Below are positions 5,744-7,899 of a DNA stretch of 7,899 nucleotides, piece by piece; position 1 is the stretch's first letter; each line of letters starts with the position of its first letter. The notes below the pieces were generated by a model, which did not search any database, was not told the origin of the DNA, and worked only from the letters and a program-made list of their open reading frames with translations. Both the position numbers and the translations under genes were made by a program. The DNA comes from Candidatus Neomicrothrix sp. UBA4742 (GTDB lineage Bacteria; Actinomycetota; Acidimicrobiia; Acidimicrobiales; Acidimicrobilacustridaceae): positions 874 to 8,772 of the forward strand of contig DHIQ01000216.1 in NCBI GenBank assembly GCA_002403895.1. The letters run 5' to 3'.

Positions 5744-6736
5744 TCAGAGCTCGACGAGCAGGTCGACGGCGGTCCGGCCGTCGGCGGTGACGGTGAGGAC
5801 ATCGACGCCGTCCTCGGTCACCACCATGGTGTGCTCGAACTGGGCGCAGCGGCTGCCGTCGCGGGTGACCGCCGTCCAGCCGTCTTCCCACATCTCCAAT
5901 TCGGGCGAGCCGAGCGTGATCATGGGCTCGATGGTGAACGTCATGCCCGGCTCGAGCACGGTGTCGGCCCGGGGATCGAAGTAGTGGAGGATCTGAAGGC
6001 CACCGTGGAACTGCTCTCCGATCCCGTGGCCGATGAACTCACGCACCACGCCTAGTCCCGCCCCGTGGGCGGAGTCCTCGATGGCGCGGCCGATGTCGTA
6101 GACGTGGACCCCGGGCCGGACTGCGGCGATCCCCCGGAGGAGGGCGAGTCGGGTCTGGCGCACCAGGTGCTGGGAGGCGTCGTCCACCTCGCCCACGAGG
6201 AAGGTGGCGTTGGTGTCGCCGTGGACCCCGTCGTGGAAGACGGTCACGTCGAGATTGATGATGTCGCCGTCGACCAATTGGTGGCTGTCGGGGATGCCGT
6301 GGCAGATGACTTCGTTGACCGACGTGCACAGGGACTTGGGGAAGCCGCGGTAGTTGAGCGGGCTGGGGTAGCACTTCCGCCGGATCGACGCCTCATGGGC
6401 GATGGCATCCAACCCGTCGGTGGTGATCCCGGCGGTGACGGCCGCGCCGACCTCGAGCAGCACCTCGGCGGCCAGATGACCGGCGACGCGCATACGGGCG
6501 ATGATCTCTGGGGTCTGCGTGGCCGGGCCCCGTGTCGCCGGGGGCTGACCAGTGATGGCATACGGCGGCTTGGGGATGGAGTCGGGTACGGCCCGGCGCA
6601 GACCGACGAGGCCAGGCGTGATGCCGCCACGCGGCGCCTTGTGGGCCGTGGGACGGGAAAGGGTGAGTTGGGGAGTGCGCGAGGCCGACCGGGGTGACTC
6701 GGTCACCCGACCGCCTCGACGCTTGCGCTTGGTCAT
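5744..6736 (-). CDS. map: Methionine aminopeptidase, type I (class 1c)
   Basis: Cytosolic dinuclear metalloprotease that removes the initiator Met from new proteins with small second residues. The pita-bread domain covers about residues 75-315 and every metal ligand is in place: Asp163 (N-L-D-V-T), Asp174 (H-G-D-T-N-A-T-F), His237 (I-G-H-G-I-G), Glu270 (F-T-I-E-P-M) and Glu301 (F-E-H-T). The substrate-contact His146 (V-I-C-H-G-I-P-D) and His244 are also present. The N-terminal extension of about 75 residues ending Q-T-P-E-I-I-A-R-M-R-V-A-G closely resembles mycobacterial MapB (class 1c), including a Pro-rich stretch thought to contact the ribosome. It begins with a very basic M-T-K-R-K-R-R. 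Start ATG 6736 has no Shine-Dalgarno; a CACACT hexamer sits 8 nt upstream. GTG 6706 is an in-frame alternative that would drop the basic tail. First gene of a minus-strand run with the SBP gene 33 bp downstream. Not in a secY-adk context here, so a second map elsewhere in the genome is likely but unseen. Confidence 0.96.
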   Translation of the reverse strand: MTKRKRRGGRVTESPRSASRTPQLTLSRPTAHKAPRGGITPGLVGLRRAVPDSIPKPPYAITGQPPATRGPATQTPEIIARMRVAGHLAAEVLLEVGAAVTAGITTDGLDAIAHEASIRRKCYPSPLNYRGFPKSLCTSVNEVICHGIPDSHQLVDGDIINLDVTVFHDGVHGDTNATFLVGEVDDASQHLVRQTRLALLRGIAAVRPGVHVYDIGRAIEDSAHGAGLGVVREFIGHGIGEQFHGGLQILHYFDPRADTVLEPGMTFTIEPMITLGSPELEMWEDGWTAVTRDGSRCAQFEHTMVVTEDGVDVLTVTADGRTAVDLLVEL

Positions 6737-6744
6737 CGGATACC

Positions 6745-6750
6745 AGTGTG
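6745..6750 (-). promoter_or_regulatory. Candidate -10 element for map
   Basis: CACACT on the minus strand ends 8 nt before ATG 6736, the spacing seen at three other starts. It departs from TANNNT at its first base. No Shine-Dalgarno precedes the ATG. The 131-bp gap to the divergent lipoprotein gene is the natural place for the promoter of the map-SBP run. Confidence 0.35.
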
Positions 6751-6850
6751 CCCGCTTTCCGCGTTCCGGCGACGATTCCGTCCCCCCGGGGGCCCCGAAG
6801 CGTCGCCAGAACGGATCAGCACCCTCCGCGAACGATCCGGCCGGCAGTCC

Positions 6851-6856
6851 TACGCT
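6851..6856 (+). promoter_or_regulatory. Candidate -10 element (TACGCT) for the lipoprotein gene
   Basis: TACGCT fits TANNNT and ends 11 nt before ATG 6868. Transcription would start within a few bases of the ATG, giving a leader of about 2-5 nt with no room for a Shine-Dalgarno site. No clear -35 element is visible at the usual distance. Confidence 0.45.
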
Positions 6857-6867
6857 GCGCGGCCATC

Positions 6868-7851
6868 ATGGTCCTTCGCCGTCTTCGGTCACCGATTGCT
6901 GCCGGAGTGGTCATCCTCGCATTATTGGCCGGAGCGGGATGCCGCACCTCCGACCGACCCAACGATGCCGCAATCGGCTCTCCCACTGAGGAGACCCCGC
7001 CGGCGTTCACGCCGGGGACCTCGCCGGCCACCGACACCAAGCCGATCCTCGAGCTCATTGACGTCTGTTACGGGGAATGCGGTGCCGTCGCCCCCGGGAG
7101 CCTCCCCTCGGTGGCCGTGTATCCCGATGGCACCATCGTGCGCTCGGGGTACGAAACGGTTGGCGGTGATCCCCAGCGCGCCCTCGCCGGCTACGACGGC
7201 CGCATCGATGACACCACCCTGGCGGCGTTGGTGATCGAGGCTCGGGCTGCCGATCTGACGCTCGGCGGGGTGGGGGTCAACGGCACCACGCGGGGCACGG
7301 CCGACGGGGGAGGGGCACGGTTCGTGGCTCGCCTCGACGGTACGGAGACCGCCTTCGAGGTGCCCTTCCTCACCTCCGCCACCGATGCAACCGGGGGCAC
7401 CGAGGCGGGTGGCGGCGATCCCGAACAGCGCGCCGCCCTGACGGTTCTGGCCGACCATCTGCGATCCCTGGGCATCGAGGCGGCGGTCAACCCTCGCCGG
7501 GGGTCGCGATGGGCGGTGCTGGCCGCTCCCCTCCGTGGGTCGTCACCGAACGCGTCGTGGTCGACACCTGATCCGGCGACGCTCGACGCACCGGCCGGCC
7601 TCGTCTCGGAGTTCCCGGCGCTCGGGGTGGACGCCGCCACGCCGTTGCATTGCGGGTTGCTCGACATCGGCGACGATCGCGTCGACGCGTTGTCGGCCGC
7701 AGCGAACGGCTTTGTGGTGGCACGCGTGGCCGGCACGCTGTGGGGGCTCGGGGGGCGGCCCCTCCTGCCTCACGAGCACAGCTGCGCCGATGTGGCCTCG
7801 TCGGTCGCCGACCAGCACCTCCCCGACCTGGCCGACCTCCGCAACAGTTGA
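6868..7851 (+). CDS. Uncharacterised secreted lipoprotein with C-terminal RPLLPHE motif
   Basis: Predicted exported lipoprotein of 327 residues; function not known to me. The signal peptide has basic residues at 4-7, a hydrophobic core (about 9-21) and lipobox A-G-A-G-C with Cys25, followed by a Thr/Pro-rich tether to about 58. The mature part begins with a C-x-x-x-C pair (Cys67, Cys71), then S-V-A-V-Y-P-D-G-T-I-V (81-91). Near the end are W-G-L-G-G-R-P-L-L-P-H-E (292-303) and Cys306, with Cys262 before it, so one or two disulfides are possible outside the cell. A vY-x-DGTvi segment together with a terminal RPLLP-x-E-x-x-C motif recalls a widespread family of uncharacterised actinobacterial secreted proteins; that is memory, not a search. 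No catalytic motif is recognised. Start 6868 is chosen because the signal peptide begins there and TACGCT lies just upstream; the in-frame ATG at 6694 would place 58 residues before it and overlap map. Transcribed divergently from map. Confidence 0.85.
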   Translation: MVLRRLRSPIAAGVVILALLAGAGCRTSDRPNDAAIGSPTEETPPAFTPGTSPATDTKPILELIDVCYGECGAVAPGSLPSVAVYPDGTIVRSGYETVGGDPQRALAGYDGRIDDTTLAALVIEARAADLTLGGVGVNGTTRGTADGGGARFVARLDGTETAFEVPFLTSATDATGGTEAGGGDPEQRAALTVLADHLRSLGIEAAVNPRRGSRWAVLAAPLRGSSPNASWSTPDPATLDAPAGLVSEFPALGVDAATPLHCGLLDIGDDRVDALSAAANGFVVARVAGTLWGLGGRPLLPHEHSCADVASSVADQHLPDLADLRNS

Positions 7852-7886
7852 GTGGGCCACCGGCCTTCTGCTGACACTTGGACCTC

Positions 7887-7899
7887 GTGGAAGACGACC
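7887..7899 (+). CDS. Possible start of a further gene, cut by the window edge
   Basis: A GTG at 7887 followed by GAA GAC GAC is preceded, after 8 nt, by GACACT (7873-7878), the same hexamer-to-start spacing seen at other genes here. Only four codons are visible, so there is no coding evidence beyond this pattern. Confidence 0.2.

Noticed and set aside
5118..5891. 257-codon minus-strand frame overlapping the SBP and map genes
   Set aside because: Arg/Pro/His-rich and frame-shifted relative to both real genes; bridging them would need neither.
6065..6697. 210-codon plus-strand frame opposite map
   Set aside because: The minus strand carries all MetAP ligands; the plus translation is Gly/Asp/Val-rich without motifs.
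6692..6708. Inverted repeat GGGTGAC-TCG-GTCACCC as an operator for map
   Set aside because: It lies inside the first codons of map and is a single 7-bp-arm copy. It could bind a repressor, but nothing else supports this and such repeats occur by chance at high GC.
6783..6792. CCCCCGGGGG palindrome in the map/lipoprotein intergenic region
   Set aside because: A simple GC palindrome without a T-run or a repeated partner; no reason to call it a site.
1..7899. tRNA, rRNA, CRISPR, transposase, integrase, toxin-antitoxin or phage-defence genes
   Set aside because: No repeat array, tRNA-like cloverleaf or mobile-element motif was seen; the window reads as ordinary chromosomal backbone.

Overview
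The window is GC-rich and densely coded. It carries seven clear protein genes, one of them cut by the left edge, with short gaps and no RNA gene, CRISPR array, insertion sequence or attachment site that I can see. High GC, GTG starts, apparently leaderless starts, a class E-type sortase, a mycobacterial-type (class 1c) methionine aminopeptidase and an actinobacterial-looking Lnt point to an actinomycete. An uncultured or environmental lineage such as Acidimicrobiia is my best guess, made from general resemblance and not from a search.

Layout. 1-1509 (+): ABC-F ATPase, missing its N-terminus. 1566-3044 (-): apolipoprotein N-acyltransferase (Lnt), convergent with the ABC-F gene. 3089-3931 (+): short-chain dehydrogenase/reductase, divergent from lnt across only 44 bp. 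3955-4791 (-): sortase, convergent with the SDR. 4862-5710 (-): metal-type substrate-binding lipoprotein. 5744-6736 (-): methionine aminopeptidase. The last two probably form a map-SBP transcript, with the sortase either downstream in it or on its own promoter. 6868-7851 (+): uncharacterised secreted lipoprotein, divergent from map. A possible next gene starts at 7887.

Several genes concern processing or anchoring of proteins: MetAP trims initiator Met, Lnt would acylate lipoproteins, the sortase would attach proteins to the envelope, and two products are predicted lipoproteins. This may be coincidence of neighbourhood and not a system.

I do not see a clear new multi-gene system. The points worth attention are at residue level. 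Lnt has Ser where the family has its catalytic Cys. The metal-binding lipoprotein keeps two of its usual ligands, lacks the third, and is about 50 residues short in its C-terminal lobe. The SDR lacks the Ser-Tyr-Lys catalytic set. The sortase starts with a twin-arginine motif. Start sites share a recurring pattern: a -10-like hexamer 8 nt upstream of the start codon and no Shine-Dalgarno sequence.
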